From positions 1-64,000 of the forward strand of contig JAEYWY010000026.1 in NCBI GenBank assembly GCA_023428695.1: a stretch of 64,000 nucleotides of DNA, written 5' to 3'. Origin of the DNA: Bacteroidota bacterium. Its GTDB lineage: Bacteria > Bacteroidota > Bacteroidia > Cytophagales > Cyclobacteriaceae. Both the position numbers and the translations under genes were made by a program. Below are positions 6,971 through 16,090 of the stretch, one piece after another. Every line of letters begins with the position of its first letter. Position 1 is the stretch's first letter. The notes under the pieces were generated by a model. It made no database searches. It was not told the DNA's origin and saw nothing but the letters and a program-made list of their open reading frames with translations.

Positions 6971-9712
6971 TTATAGCGTTCGTTTGACTTCGCGTTGTTC
7001 GTAACTTTCAATTACGTCGCCAACCTTGATGTCATTGAATCCATCGATACCTATACCACAGTCGAATCCTGAACGCACTTCGCTCGCATCATCCTTGTGG
7101 CGTTTCAGCGAACCAAGTTTGCCCTGGTAAGTAACAATACCGTCACGTATGAGTCGGATCGGATTGCTGCGTTTGATAGATCCGTCAGTAACCATACATC
7201 CGGCGATCGTTCCAATCTTCGAAATCTTGAATACCTCGCGAACTTCGGCATTACCAACAATCACTTCTTCTGTTTCAGGTGCAAGCATACCCTCCATCGC
7301 GGCCTTCACATCGTTGATCGCGTCGTAGATAATGGAGTACAACCTGATTTCAATCTCCTCATTTTCAGCAAGTCGTTTTGCTGCTGCAGAAGGACGTACC
7401 TGGAAGCCGACAATAACGGCATCGGAAGCCGATGCAAGCAACACATCCGATTCGGAAATTTGTCCGACCCCACGATGTATGATTGACACCTGAATTTCCT
7501 GAGTCGAAAGTTTCAACAATGAATCTGAAAGTGCTTCAACTGATCCGTCCACGTCACCTTTAACGATTACGTTAAGTTCCTTGAAGCTGCCAATTGCCAG
7601 ACGACGACCAATTTCGTCGAGGGTAATGTGTTTCTTCGTGCGGATGCTTTGTTCGCGTAGCAACTGACCCCGTTTCGAGGCGAGCTCTCGCGCTTCCCGG
7701 TCGGTTTCCATTACGGAGAACTTTTCACCGGCCTGAGGTGCACCATCAAGTCCGAGTACAACCACTGGCGTTGAAGGACCCGCCTGCGCAACACGCTTGC
7801 CGGTATCGTCAAACATCGCTTTCACGCGGCCGTAGTGGGCACCTGCAAGCATGATGTCTCCAACCTTAAGTGTACCCGCCTGAACCATCACGGTGGCAAC
7901 ATAACCACGTCCCTTATCAAGAGACGCTTCGATGATGGAACCCGTAGCATTCTTGTTCGGATTTGCTTTCAGGTTGAGGATTTCCGCTTCGAGTAACACT
8001 TTTTCCAGAAGTTCTTCGATACCCTTTCCGGATTTCGCTGAAATTTCCTGGCTCTGATATTTTCCGCCCCATTCTTCAACGAGGATGTTGATTTTCGAAA
8101 GAGACTCGCGAATCTTATCGGGGTTAGCCGCTGGCCTGTCAATCTTGTTGATTGCAATTACGATAGGAACGCCTGCAACTTGTGCGTGATTAATCGCCTC
8201 CTTGGTTTGAGGCATCACATCGTCGTCAGCTGCAACCACAATGATCGCGATATCTGTAAGTTTGGCTCCCCGTGCACGCATCGCCGTAAACGCTTCGTGA
8301 CCGGGAGTATCGAGGAATGCGATTTTGTCTCCGCTCTTGGTTGACACATCGTAAGCACCGATGTGCTGGGTGATACCACCGGCTTCCTGAGCCGTCACCT
8401 TGGTGTTTCTGATGTAGTCGAGCAGCGATGTCTTTCCGTGGTCTACGTGACCCATAATAGTTACGATCGGTGCGCGCGGTTCCAGTGACGCTTCATCCTC
8501 AACCTCCTCTTCAGTCTCCACTTCATCTTCTGCGGAGGTGAATTGAACATTGTATCCGAATTCGTCGGTTATTACTGTGATTGCCTCTGCATCCAGACGC
8601 TGGTTGATTGACACAAACATGCCAAGACTGAGGCACGCGGAAATCACATCATTGACGGAAACGTTCATCAGTGAAGCGAGATCGTTAGCCGAAATAAATT
8701 CGGTTACGCGCAGTGTTTTTGATGCTTCCTGATCCTGAAGCATTTGCTGCTCCTGGGCTTCAGAATACGCCTGACGTTTTTCGCGACGGTATTTTGCTCC
8801 GGATGTCTTTTTCTGGCTGCCGCTTAATTTTGCAAGAGTTGCCCGTATCTGATCCTGAATCTCCTTCTCTGAAGGTTCTTCTTTCTGGATCTTGGGCTGG
8901 AACGGACCCTTTCCGCGTTGCTGCATGCCGCGCTGTCCACCCTGATTAGGGCGTTGACCGAATTGTGTACCACGTTGACCACCCTGGTCGCCTGCAGTCT
9001 GAATTCTTTTCCTGGGTCTCTTGCCTTTCGCGTCTTTGGCAAGGTCGGAAGATGCTACCGGCGCTTCTTTCTTCTTGTCTACCGGAAGTTCAATCTTGTC
9101 GACAACCTTTAATCCTTTCAGCTTGTCTGCGCGTGCCTTGATGAGTTCCTGCTCGGGCTGCTGTACAGTTTCCTTTTCAGTTGTTTCAGCCTTGGGAGTT
9201 GTTTTCTCTTTCTCTACCGGTGGCTCAACAACAGGTTCTTCTTTTGATTTCGTCTTTTCAGGCGTTCTTGTCTCAGCAACAGGCTCTGTTTTTGCGCTTT
9301 TCTTTTCGAGGTCGATTTTGCCGAGCACCTTGATCCCTTCAAGCTTGGGTTTATCGCGTTCCACTTTTTCGGCACGCGGTTCTTCCCTCACTTTAAGGTC
9401 TTTTGAACCGAGGTTCTTGATCATGATGCGCTCTTCATCCTCAATCCGCTTTTTCGCAAGCTCCTTCTCGGAGTCAAGAACAATATTATCGGCGTGTTTA
9501 ACGCCAATTGACAACCCAGACGCTTCCAGTTTTTCAGTGGCTGAAGACGCAAACTCCTTCGACAACATTGCGTATTGCTCAGGTGTAAGCTTGGCGTTGG
9601 GGTTGTTGTCAACCTCAAAACCCTTTTTGCTAAGGAAATCCAAAATGGTATTATGACCCACATTGAGCTTCCTCGCCGCCTGACTCAACCTGATCAATTT
9701 TTCTTCCGCCAT
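6971..9712 (-). CDS. infB: Translation initiation factor IF-2
   Basis: Initiation GTPase that brings fMet-tRNA to the 30S subunit. From the ATG at 9712 it has 913 residues and begins MAEEKLIRLSQAARKLN, the conserved IF2 N-terminal helix-turn-helix. A long Lys/Glu/Pro-rich low-complexity region follows, then the GTPase core with G1 GHVDHGKTS, G3 DTPGHE and G4 NKID, and the EF-Tu-like C-terminal domains. An upstream in-frame start at 9751 would add 13 residues (MGFKVFKKQAYLS) that do not fit the family, so 9712 is preferred. It is the last gene of rimP-nusA-infB, 96 bases after nusA. Open frames on the opposite strand in the low-complexity region are shadows. Confidence 0.97.
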   Translation of the reverse strand: MAEEKLIRLSQAARKLNVGHNTILDFLSKKGFEVDNNPNAKLTPEQYAMLSKEFASSATEKLEASGLSIGVKHADNIVLDSEKELAKKRIEDEERIMIKNLGSKDLKVREEPRAEKVERDKPKLEGIKVLGKIDLEKKSAKTEPVAETRTPEKTKSKEEPVVEPPVEKEKTTPKAETTEKETVQQPEQELIKARADKLKGLKVVDKIELPVDKKKEAPVASSDLAKDAKGKRPRKRIQTAGDQGGQRGTQFGQRPNQGGQRGMQQRGKGPFQPKIQKEEPSEKEIQDQIRATLAKLSGSQKKTSGAKYRREKRQAYSEAQEQQMLQDQEASKTLRVTEFISANDLASLMNVSVNDVISACLSLGMFVSINQRLDAEAITVITDEFGYNVQFTSAEDEVETEEEVEDEASLEPRAPIVTIMGHVDHGKTSLLDYIRNTKVTAQEAGGITQHIGAYDVSTKSGDKIAFLDTPGHEAFTAMRARGAKLTDIAIIVVAADDDVMPQTKEAINHAQVAGVPIVIAINKIDRPAANPDKIRESLSKINILVEEWGGKYQSQEISAKSGKGIEELLEKVLLEAEILNLKANPNKNATGSIIEASLDKGRGYVATVMVQAGTLKVGDIMLAGAHYGRVKAMFDDTGKRVAQAGPSTPVVVLGLDGAPQAGEKFSVMETDREARELASKRGQLLREQSIRTKKHITLDEIGRRLAIGSFKELNVIVKGDVDGSVEALSDSLLKLSTQEIQVSIIHRGVGQISESDVLLASASDAVIVGFQVRPSAAAKRLAENEEIEIRLYSIIYDAINDVKAAMEGMLAPETEEVIVGNAEVREVFKISKIGTIAGCMVTDGSIKRSNPIRLIRDGIVTYQGKLGSLKRHKDDASEVRSGFDCGIGIDGFNDIKVGDVIESYEQREVKRTL

Positions 9713-9808
9713 ACTCAAATATGCCTGTTTTTTAAAGACTTTAAAACCCAAATCGCCAACAGGCGAAAATTAACTTACAGTTTACACGCAGAAGGTTAAC
9801 CTTCCGAC

Positions 9809-11053
9809 TTATTCAAATTCTTTTCGAAGGATGTTGAGCACTCCGTCAACAGTCTCTTCTTCGAGATCTGTCCTCCGGACGAGTTCATCCCTGTTGAGCG
9901 CTAATACACTCTTTGCAGTATCGAGACCGATCTTGTTGAGTTCGTCTATAACCCAACTTTCGATTTCGTCCGAGAATTCGTGCAGATCCACGTCTTCCTC
10001 CTCTTGTCCATCAGCCAGTTCACGGAATACGTCGATTTCATATCCGACCAAACGGCTCGCAAGTTTGATGTTGAGCCCGCCCTTTCCGATAGCAAGCGAA
10101 ACCTGATCCGGTTTCAGGTAGACCGAAACCCTTCCGTTTTCCTTGTCCACCTTGATAGAGCTGATTTTGGCAGGACTTAGCGCCCGCTGAATGTAAAGCT
10201 CGAGGTTCTCAGTGTAGTTGATAACGTCGATATTCTCGTTCTGCAACTCACGCACAATGGCATGAATTCTTGACCCCTTCATACCAACGCACGCGCCCAC
10301 CGGGTCGATCCGGTCGTCGTAGGATTCAACAGCGACTTTTGCTCTCTCACCAGGCTCGCGCACAACTTTCTTGATGGTAATCAGACCGTCGTAAACTTCC
10401 GGCACTTCCTGTTCAAAAAGCCGCTCCAGGAATACAGGCGATGTTCTCGAAAGGATGATCTTCGGATTGCCGTTCACCATTTCAACCTTGTGAACGATAG
10501 CTCTCACATTTTCGCCCTTACGATAACGGTCCTTTTGTATCTGTTCGTTCCGCGGAATTGAAATCTCATTTCCCTCCGCATCGATCAGCAATACTTCCTT
10601 GCTCAGCAGCTGATACACTTCACCCGTGATGATTTCACCAACCAGGTCCTTGTACTTTTGAAACAGAATGTCCTTCTCGAGGTCTTTCACTTTTTGAATC
10701 AGTGTCTGACGCGCAGTTGTAACGGCACGTCTTCCGAAATCCTCGATATAAACCTGCTCGGATACTTCCTCACCGACTTCGAAATCGGGCTCGATCTTTC
10801 TCGCTTCTGTAAGGCTGATTTTGTCAAAGTCCCAGATGTCCTCAGAATCATCATCAACAATTTCACGAAAGCGATAAATCTCGAGATCCCCTTTGTCAGC
10901 ATTGATAATGATGTCAAAGTTCTCGTCAGATTCATACTTCTTGCGAATCATATTCCGGAATACATCTTCCAGAATCCGGATCATGGTCGGACGGTCAATG
11001 TTCTTTTGCTTCGCAAACTCAGCAAACGACGAAATTAATTCATGTGCATCCAT
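9809..11053 (-). CDS. nusA: Transcription termination/antitermination protein NusA
   Basis: 414-residue RNA polymerase-binding factor. Order of domains: N-terminal RNAP-binding domain (MDAHELISSFAEFAKQKNID start), S1 domain (about residues 130-200), then two KH domains (DPVGACVGMKGSRIHAIVRE and VSLAIGKGGLNIKLASRLVG). A short acidic tail (QEEEDVDLHEF) and a helix-hairpin-like end (NKIGLDTAKSVLALNRDELV) follow. It is the second gene of the rimP operon, 15 bases after rimP. NusA acts on hairpin-dependent pausing and termination, which makes the terminator-like hairpin in this operon's own leader interesting. Confidence 0.97.
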   Translation of the reverse strand: MDAHELISSFAEFAKQKNIDRPTMIRILEDVFRNMIRKKYESDENFDIIINADKGDLEIYRFREIVDDDSEDIWDFDKISLTEARKIEPDFEVGEEVSEQVYIEDFGRRAVTTARQTLIQKVKDLEKDILFQKYKDLVGEIITGEVYQLLSKEVLLIDAEGNEISIPRNEQIQKDRYRKGENVRAIVHKVEMVNGNPKIILSRTSPVFLERLFEQEVPEVYDGLITIKKVVREPGERAKVAVESYDDRIDPVGACVGMKGSRIHAIVRELQNENIDVINYTENLELYIQRALSPAKISSIKVDKENGRVSVYLKPDQVSLAIGKGGLNIKLASRLVGYEIDVFRELADGQEEEDVDLHEFSDEIESWVIDELNKIGLDTAKSVLALNRDELVRRTDLEEETVDGVLNILRKEFE

Positions 11054-11068
11054 TGGTTTATTGCTATT

Positions 11069-11536
11069 CTATTTAAAACTAACTAGTACCAAAGCGCGAT
11101 CGATCGCATCAAAAGCAACCTCATGGCTTTTGGTTTCTTTTTTCTTGCCGGATCCGGTCTCGCTGACGAGTGTAATTCCCGATTCACTGACGTGTTCCAG
11201 TTTTCCCTCGATAACAGCTCCGGCAGAAGTAACCTTTAGTCGGCGCCCAATATTCTTGACGTACTGCCTGCGAAACTTCAACGGGTGGTCAAGGCCCGGC
11301 GTGGAAACTTCAAGCATATAGTTCTCCTCGCCGAGAATTCCCGAATCATCAAGTTTCTGCCCCAGTGTACGGCTGATGACTGCGCAGTCATCAATGCTTA
11401 CTCCCGAATCGCCGTCCACGATTACAAGGACTTTTTTCGGGCCCTTCCGTGCCGTTACCTTGACGTCGACCAGGAACTGGTGATTCCCTGCAAGGCTTTC
11501 ATCCGCCATCTTCTTGATTTCCTCCTCGGGCCCCAT
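11069..11536 (-). CDS. rimP: Ribosome maturation factor RimP
   Basis: Helps late 30S subunit assembly. From the ATG at 11536 the protein has 155 residues, the usual size, and shows the family pattern NHQFLVDVKV, DGDSGVSIDDCAVISRTLGQ and YMLEVSTPGLDHPLK. The open frame runs 34 codons further upstream, but that part passes through a strong hairpin and its promoter region, so it is leader and not protein. First gene of rimP-nusA-infB, the order seen in most bacteria. Confidence 0.94.
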   Translation of the reverse strand: MGPEEEIKKMADESLAGNHQFLVDVKVTARKGPKKVLVIVDGDSGVSIDDCAVISRTLGQKLDDSGILGEENYMLEVSTPGLDHPLKFRRQYVKNIGRRLKVTSAGAVIEGKLEHVSESGITLVSETGSGKKKETKSHEVAFDAIDRALVLVSFK

Positions 11537-11558
11537 TTTCAAAATACGGTATAAACAA

Positions 11559-11582
11559 AGAGGGGACTTGTCCGTCCCCTCT
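11559..11582 (-). promoter_or_regulatory. Terminator-like hairpin in the rimP-nusA-infB leader
   Basis: Perfect 9-bp stem AGAGGGGAC/GTCCCCTCT with a 6-base loop. On the transcribed minus strand it is followed by the U-rich run TTTGTTTAT, and the rimP ATG lies 22 bases further on. The hairpin sits between the predicted promoter (11609-11639) and rimP, so it would be transcribed as part of the leader. It could attenuate the operon, with NusA as the obvious candidate effector. This is inference; the stem itself is read directly. Confidence 0.65.
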
Positions 11583-11608
11583 AAAAATTTAATTTCAGAA
11601 ACTTGTGG

Positions 11609-11639
11609 CAAAAGTAGTGCAAATTCCAATTTCTGCAAA
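11609..11639 (-). promoter_or_regulatory. Bacteroidota-type promoter of rimP-nusA-infB
   Basis: On the minus strand TTTG (11639-11636), 19 bases, then TACTTTTG (11616-11609) match the -33/-7 pattern TTTG-N19-TAnnTTTG exactly. Transcription should start near 11602-11604, giving a leader of about 66 bases that contains the 11559-11582 hairpin. Confidence 0.75.
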
Positions 11640-11683
11640 GGATCGGCAACTTAAATATGCTTTCCCCTGTAGTCGCCGGCCGG

Positions 11684-12550
11684 TTAGATGTATTCCGGCA
11701 GATTTTTCAAATATACGCCATAACCGCTTTTCTCAAGCGGCTTCGCCAGTTCCAACAGTTGTTCCTTTGTAATAAAGCCACCTCTGTAGGCAACCTCTTC
11801 AATGCAGCCTATCTTCAGACCCTGCCTTTGCTCAATGGTCTGGACGAAATTCGACGCCTGCATCAACGAGTCAAATGTGCCTGTGTCCAGCCAGGCTGTG
11901 CCCCGGCTCATAGGCGCCACGTGTAACTTTCCGCGTTGCAGGTAGATATTGTTTACGTCGGTTATTTCCAGTTCTCCGCGCGGACTCGGCTTCAGATTTT
12001 TTGAAATCGAAACTACTTCGTTGTCGTAGAAGTAAAGTCCGGGAACTGCATAATTCGATTTCGGTTTCGCAGGCTTTTCTTCAATGGATATGACTTTTTT
12101 GTTCGCGTCGAACTCAACCACGCCGTAACGTTCGGGATCAGTAACGTGATACGCAAACACAACGCCACCATCCGGTTCAACGTTTTCCTTCAGCAACTTT
12201 CGCATCCCGGATCCATAAAAAATGTTGTCGCCGAGAATCAGTGCAACTTTGTCTTTTCCGATAAACTCCTCACCGATAATAAACGCCTGCGCGAGACCTT
12301 CCGGCTTCGGCTGAATAGCATAGCTGAATGAACAACCGAGTGATTTCCCATCGCCAAGCAGTTTTTGAAACGCCGGCATATCATGCGGTGTACTGATGAT
12401 CAGTATTTCCCGGATACCCGCCATCATCAGTACCGACAACGGATAATAGATCATCGGTTTGTCATAGAGGGGCATGAGTTGCTTGCTGACGGCAAGCGTT
12501 AATGGATACAATCTTGTTCCTGATCCGCCCGCGAGTATTATTCCTTTCAT
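11684..12550 (-). CDS. rfbA: Glucose-1-phosphate thymidylyltransferase
   Basis: Makes dTDP-glucose from dTTP and glucose-1-phosphate, the first step to dTDP-deoxysugars for surface glycans. The 288 residues begin MKGIILAGGSGTRLYPLT with the nucleotidyltransferase signature GGSGTRL; further family patterns are YDKPMIYYPLSVLM, LGDNIFYG and GTAWLDTG. Length is typical. It is the last gene of the four-gene minus-strand operon ugd-uxs-rfbB-rfbA, 19 bases after rfbB. The usual partners rfbC and rfbD (to dTDP-rhamnose) are absent here, so the product may feed another deoxysugar or the missing genes lie elsewhere. Confidence 0.95.
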   Translation of the reverse strand: MKGIILAGGSGTRLYPLTLAVSKQLMPLYDKPMIYYPLSVLMMAGIREILIISTPHDMPAFQKLLGDGKSLGCSFSYAIQPKPEGLAQAFIIGEEFIGKDKVALILGDNIFYGSGMRKLLKENVEPDGGVVFAYHVTDPERYGVVEFDANKKVISIEEKPAKPKSNYAVPGLYFYDNEVVSISKNLKPSPRGELEITDVNNIYLQRGKLHVAPMSRGTAWLDTGTFDSLMQASNFVQTIEQRQGLKIGCIEEVAYRGGFITKEQLLELAKPLEKSGYGVYLKNLPEYI

Positions 12551-12569
12551 CCTTTTTGTATTGAAAAGT

Positions 12570-13625
12570 TTAACGGCCCTGATACATCTTCTGATAGTAG
12601 GTCAGGTATGCCCCAGACGTCACATTCTTTAACCACTCCTGATTGGCGAGATACCAGTCTACCGTTTTTTCGAGACCGACCTCGAATGTCGTTTCCGGTC
12701 TCCAGCCGGTTTCTGCGATGAGCTTTGAAGGGTCGATCGCGTAACGCAAGTCGTGTCCCGGGCGGTCCTTCACATACGTAATCAGCTTTGCTGAAGTGCC
12801 GTCTTCACGCCCGAGTTTTTTGTCCATGATATGACATAACATCTTTACAAGATCGATGTTCTTCCATTCATTGTTCCCGCCGATGTTGTAAACCTCACCA
12901 ATGGTCCCTTTGTGGAAGATAGCGTCAATAGCGCGCGCATGATCTTCGACATAAAGCCAATCACGAATGTTCTCACCCTTTCCGTACACCGGAAGTGGCT
13001 TGTTATTGATGATGTTATTAATCATCAATGGTATCAGCTTCTCGGGGAAGTGATACGGCCCGTAATTGTTCGAGCACCGGCTGATCAGCGTTGGAAAGTT
13101 GTAGCTGTTACGGAACGCCTGCACAAAGTGGTCACTGGCAGCCTTCGATGCAGAATACGGCGACCTCGGGTCGATAGGTGTGGTCTCGGTAAAGTATCCG
13201 CCATGCTCGGCGGAACCGTATACCTCATCCGTTGATATGTGGTAGAATGCTTTTCCTTCGAATTGATTATTCCATGCTGCCTGTGCAGCTGTGAGCAGAT
13301 TCAACGTTCCAATGATGTTCGTGTGTGCGAATTCCGCGGGATTGTGAAGGGACCTGTCTACATGTGATTCAGCCGCAAGGTGAATTACGCCGTCAATTTC
13401 ATGCTTACGAAACAACTCGTAGAGAAACTCGACATCCAGGATGTCACCCTTCTCAAACACGTAATTCTTTTTCCCTTCGATATCCTTCAGGTTCTCGAGG
13501 TTTCCGGCATATGTGAGTTTGTCGAGGTTGACAATCTTGTAGGTCGAATATTTGTTAACAAACAATCTCACCACGTGAGATCCGATAAATCCTGCTCCAC
13601 CGGTGATTAATATCTTTCTTGACAT
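12570..13625 (-). CDS. rfbB: dTDP-glucose 4,6-dehydratase
   Basis: Converts dTDP-glucose to dTDP-4-keto-6-deoxyglucose with NAD. The 351-residue protein is an extended short-chain dehydrogenase: Rossmann motif GGAGFIGSH at the N-terminus, HLAAESHVDRS, the STDEVYG motif and the catalytic YSASKAASD. Length and motifs match RmlB. It lies 11 bases after the UDP-glucuronate decarboxylase gene and 19 bases before rfbA, clearly one transcription unit. Confidence 0.95.
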   Translation of the reverse strand: MSRKILITGGAGFIGSHVVRLFVNKYSTYKIVNLDKLTYAGNLENLKDIEGKKNYVFEKGDILDVEFLYELFRKHEIDGVIHLAAESHVDRSLHNPAEFAHTNIIGTLNLLTAAQAAWNNQFEGKAFYHISTDEVYGSAEHGGYFTETTPIDPRSPYSASKAASDHFVQAFRNSYNFPTLISRCSNNYGPYHFPEKLIPLMINNIINNKPLPVYGKGENIRDWLYVEDHARAIDAIFHKGTIGEVYNIGGNNEWKNIDLVKMLCHIMDKKLGREDGTSAKLITYVKDRPGHDLRYAIDPSKLIAETGWRPETTFEVGLEKTVDWYLANQEWLKNVTSGAYLTYYQKMYQGR

Positions 13626-13636
13626 GTGTTGATTGA

Positions 13637-14626
13637 CTAGCGTATGTATTTTTCAAAATTCTTATGATCGCGCGCGAAAAGATCTTCCTTTGGAAGGGAT
13701 TTGAAATATTCGTACGTGATCTTCAAACCTTCCGCCCGCGACACCTTCGCCTCCCATCCAAGAATAGTCTTCGCCCTCGTAATGTCAGGTTGACGCTGCT
13801 TCGGATCGTCCTGCGGTAGCGGCATGTATACGATCTTCTGGGAAGTACCCGTAAGCTTCACAATCTCCTCCGCGAATTCACGTATCGTGATTTCATCGGG
13901 ATTGCCAATATTCACAGGCATACAATAATCGGACATCAGCAGACGGTAGATTCCTTCTACCTGATCATCGACGTAGCAGAACGAACGCGTTTGTGATCCG
14001 TCACCAAATACCGTAAGATCTTCGCCACGCAGAGCCTGCCCGATGAAAGCGGGCAGTACGCGACCGTCGTTCAAGCGCATGCGCGGCCCGTAGGTGTTGA
14101 AAATCCTTACGATGCGCGTATCAAGTCCGTGGTAGGTGTGGTACGCCATCGTCATCGCCTCCTGAAACCGCTTCGCCTCGTCGTAGACACCGCGCGGGCC
14201 AATAGGGTTAACGTTGCCGTAGTACTCCTCGTTCTGCGGATGAACCAGCGGATCGCCATACACCTCAGACGTGGACGCGACGAGTATTCGCGCCTTCTTG
14301 GCACGCGCGAGACCGAGCAGGTTGTGAGTTCCGAGTGATCCGACCTTAAGCGTTTGTATCGGTATCTTCAGATAATCGATAGGGCTTGCGGGCGAGGCAA
14401 AGTGCAGAATATAATGCAATTCGCCGGGGACGTGCACATACTTCGACACGTCGTGCTCATGGAACTCAAAGTCTGCCTGCTTAAAAAGGTGCTCAATGTT
14501 GCGCAGGTCACCAGTGATAAGGTTATCCATTGCTATAACCTTGAAGCCTTCTTTCAGAAATCGGTCCGCGAGATGCGAACCAAGAAAGCCGGCGCCCCCG
14601 GTTATGAGCACTCTTTTTTTATCCAT
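13637..14626 (-). CDS. uxs: UDP-glucuronate decarboxylase (UDP-xylose synthase)
   Basis: Decarboxylates UDP-glucuronate to UDP-xylose. 329 residues of the extended short-chain dehydrogenase family: GGAGFLGSHLADRFL, FASPASPIDYLK (the SPA motif typical of UXS enzymes), STSEVYGDPLVHPQ and the catalytic YDEAKRF. Its start overlaps the end of the UDP-glucose dehydrogenase gene by 8 bases, so the enzyme that makes its substrate is translationally coupled to it. The two genes give the path UDP-glucose to UDP-glucuronate to UDP-xylose. Confidence 0.9.
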   Translation of the reverse strand: MDKKRVLITGGAGFLGSHLADRFLKEGFKVIAMDNLITGDLRNIEHLFKQADFEFHEHDVSKYVHVPGELHYILHFASPASPIDYLKIPIQTLKVGSLGTHNLLGLARAKKARILVASTSEVYGDPLVHPQNEEYYGNVNPIGPRGVYDEAKRFQEAMTMAYHTYHGLDTRIVRIFNTYGPRMRLNDGRVLPAFIGQALRGEDLTVFGDGSQTRSFCYVDDQVEGIYRLLMSDYCMPVNIGNPDEITIREFAEEIVKLTGTSQKIVYMPLPQDDPKQRQPDITRAKTILGWEAKVSRAEGLKITYEYFKSLPKEDLFARDHKNFEKYIR

Positions 14627-15932
14627 TTACGACCTCCCTTCCTATACTGAAATATGCGTAACCAAGTTCCTTCATCTGACCGAGTTCGTACAAGTTGCGG
14701 CCATCAAAAATTACCTTGCCTTTCAGGATAGAACCAAGCCTGTCAAAGTCCGGTGTCCGGAATTCGGGCCATTCAGTTGCGATAAAGATCGCATCCGCGC
14801 CTTCCGCCGCATCGTAAGGGGTCGAACAGTATTGAATTTTGTCCCCGAGCTGACGCTTGACGTTGTCCATTGATTCCGGATCGTGAGCCTTTACGATAGC
14901 CCCTTCGCTGAGAAGAATTTCAATGTTATAAAGCGCTGGCGCCTCACGAATATCGTCCGTATGCGGCTTGAAGGAAAGACCCCATATAGCAATCGTCTTT
15001 CCCTTCAGATTGTTCTTGAAATACTCCTTGATGCGGGGAATGAGTTTTGTCTTCTGATCCTGGTTTACGTCCATAACCGCCTTGAGTATTTTGAAATCAT
15101 ACTTCACATCCGATGATGATTTTGCGAGTGCCTGTACGTCTTTGGGGAAGCAGCTTCCACCGTATCCGATACCGGGGAATAAAAAGCGTTTTCCGATCCG
15201 GCTGTCAGTACCAACACCTTTGCGAACTGAATCCACGTCTGCGCCAAGCAACTCACAAAGATTGGCGATCTCGTTCATGAAGGAGATCTTTGTCGCCAGG
15301 AAAGAGTTGGCAGCGTACTTCGTGAGTTCCGCTGAACGCTCATCCATAAATACCAACGGGTTGCCCTGACGCACGAATGGAGCATATAGTTGTTCCATTA
15401 CTTTTCGCGCACGGGGAGAGCTTGTTCCGATGACGACGCGCTCCGGTTTCATAAAGTCGTCAACAGCAACTCCCTCGCGGAGAAATTCAGGATTGGAAAC
15501 AACATCAAATTCGACCTTTGCTTTTGCAGCGATGCGGCTGCGTACTTTATCTGCAGTTCCTACAGGAACCGTACTTTTATCGATAACGATAGTGTAGTCC
15601 GAGAGGAGTGGGCCGAGGTCATCTGCGACTTTCAAAATGTATTTCAAATCCGCGGAGCCGTCTTCACCCGGAGGTGTCGGTAGTGCAAGGAAGATCACTT
15701 TTGCATCCTTAATACCTTCTTCCAGGCTTGTTGTGAAGAACAGGCGCTTTTGTTTGATGTTTCGTTCAAAAAGCTGTTCAAGACCGGGTTCGTAAATCGT
15801 TACCTTACCGGATTGAAGCTTTTTGACCTTCTCCTGGTCGATATCAATACAGGTTACTGTGTTCCCTGTCTCAGAAAAACAAGTTCCGGTTACGAGACCA
15901 ACGTAACCAGTGCCAACTACTGCGATTTTCAT
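14619..15932 (-). CDS. ugd: UDP-glucose 6-dehydrogenase
   Basis: Oxidises UDP-glucose to UDP-glucuronate with two NAD. 437 residues, usual for bacterial Ugd: N-terminal GTGYVGLVTG nucleotide-binding motif, STVPVGTADKV, NPEFLREG, the catalytic cysteine in GYGGSCFPKD and the C-terminal WGLSFKPHTDDIREAP. First gene of the nucleotide-sugar operon; its product is used by the overlapping next gene. The 158-base gap to the divergent acyl-CoA dehydrogenase should hold its promoter; TATTTTCG near 15961 is a weak -7 candidate. Confidence 0.95.
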   Translation of the reverse strand: MKIAVVGTGYVGLVTGTCFSETGNTVTCIDIDQEKVKKLQSGKVTIYEPGLEQLFERNIKQKRLFFTTSLEEGIKDAKVIFLALPTPPGEDGSADLKYILKVADDLGPLLSDYTIVIDKSTVPVGTADKVRSRIAAKAKVEFDVVSNPEFLREGVAVDDFMKPERVVIGTSSPRARKVMEQLYAPFVRQGNPLVFMDERSAELTKYAANSFLATKISFMNEIANLCELLGADVDSVRKGVGTDSRIGKRFLFPGIGYGGSCFPKDVQALAKSSSDVKYDFKILKAVMDVNQDQKTKLIPRIKEYFKNNLKGKTIAIWGLSFKPHTDDIREAPALYNIEILLSEGAIVKAHDPESMDNVKRQLGDKIQYCSTPYDAAEGADAIFIATEWPEFRTPDFDRLGSILKGKVIFDGRNLYELGQMKELGYAYFSIGREVVNG

Positions 15933-16022
15933 TTGTGTATAGGGTTTGAAAAGAAAATGCGAAAATAAGGTTTTTGAAATGATGACTGCTTAATATCAGC
16001 CACAAAGAAAGAACATAAAAAC

Positions 16023-16046
16023 AAACCAACGAATGTTCGTTGGTTT
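16023..16046. promoter_or_regulatory. Perfect palindrome, probable repressor operator
   Basis: AAACCAACGAA (16023-16033), a two-base centre TG, then TTCGTTGGTTT (16036-16046): 11-bp arms without a mismatch. It lies 45 bases before the acyl-CoA dehydrogenase ATG and ends six bases before a -7-like sequence (TATACTTTG, 16052-16060), so a bound protein would cover the -33 region. Size and symmetry fit a TetR-family operator of the kind that controls fatty-acid degradation genes (inference). Confidence 0.65.
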
Positions 16047-16090
16047 ATTCGTATACTTTGTTTTAACTTCGCAGCTCTAAAAAAAATTAT

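Noticed and set aside
9021..9656. Long Ser/Thr-rich frame opposite infB
   Set aside because: It is antisense to the Lys/Glu/Pro-rich low-complexity region of IF-2, whose codon composition keeps the opposite frame open.
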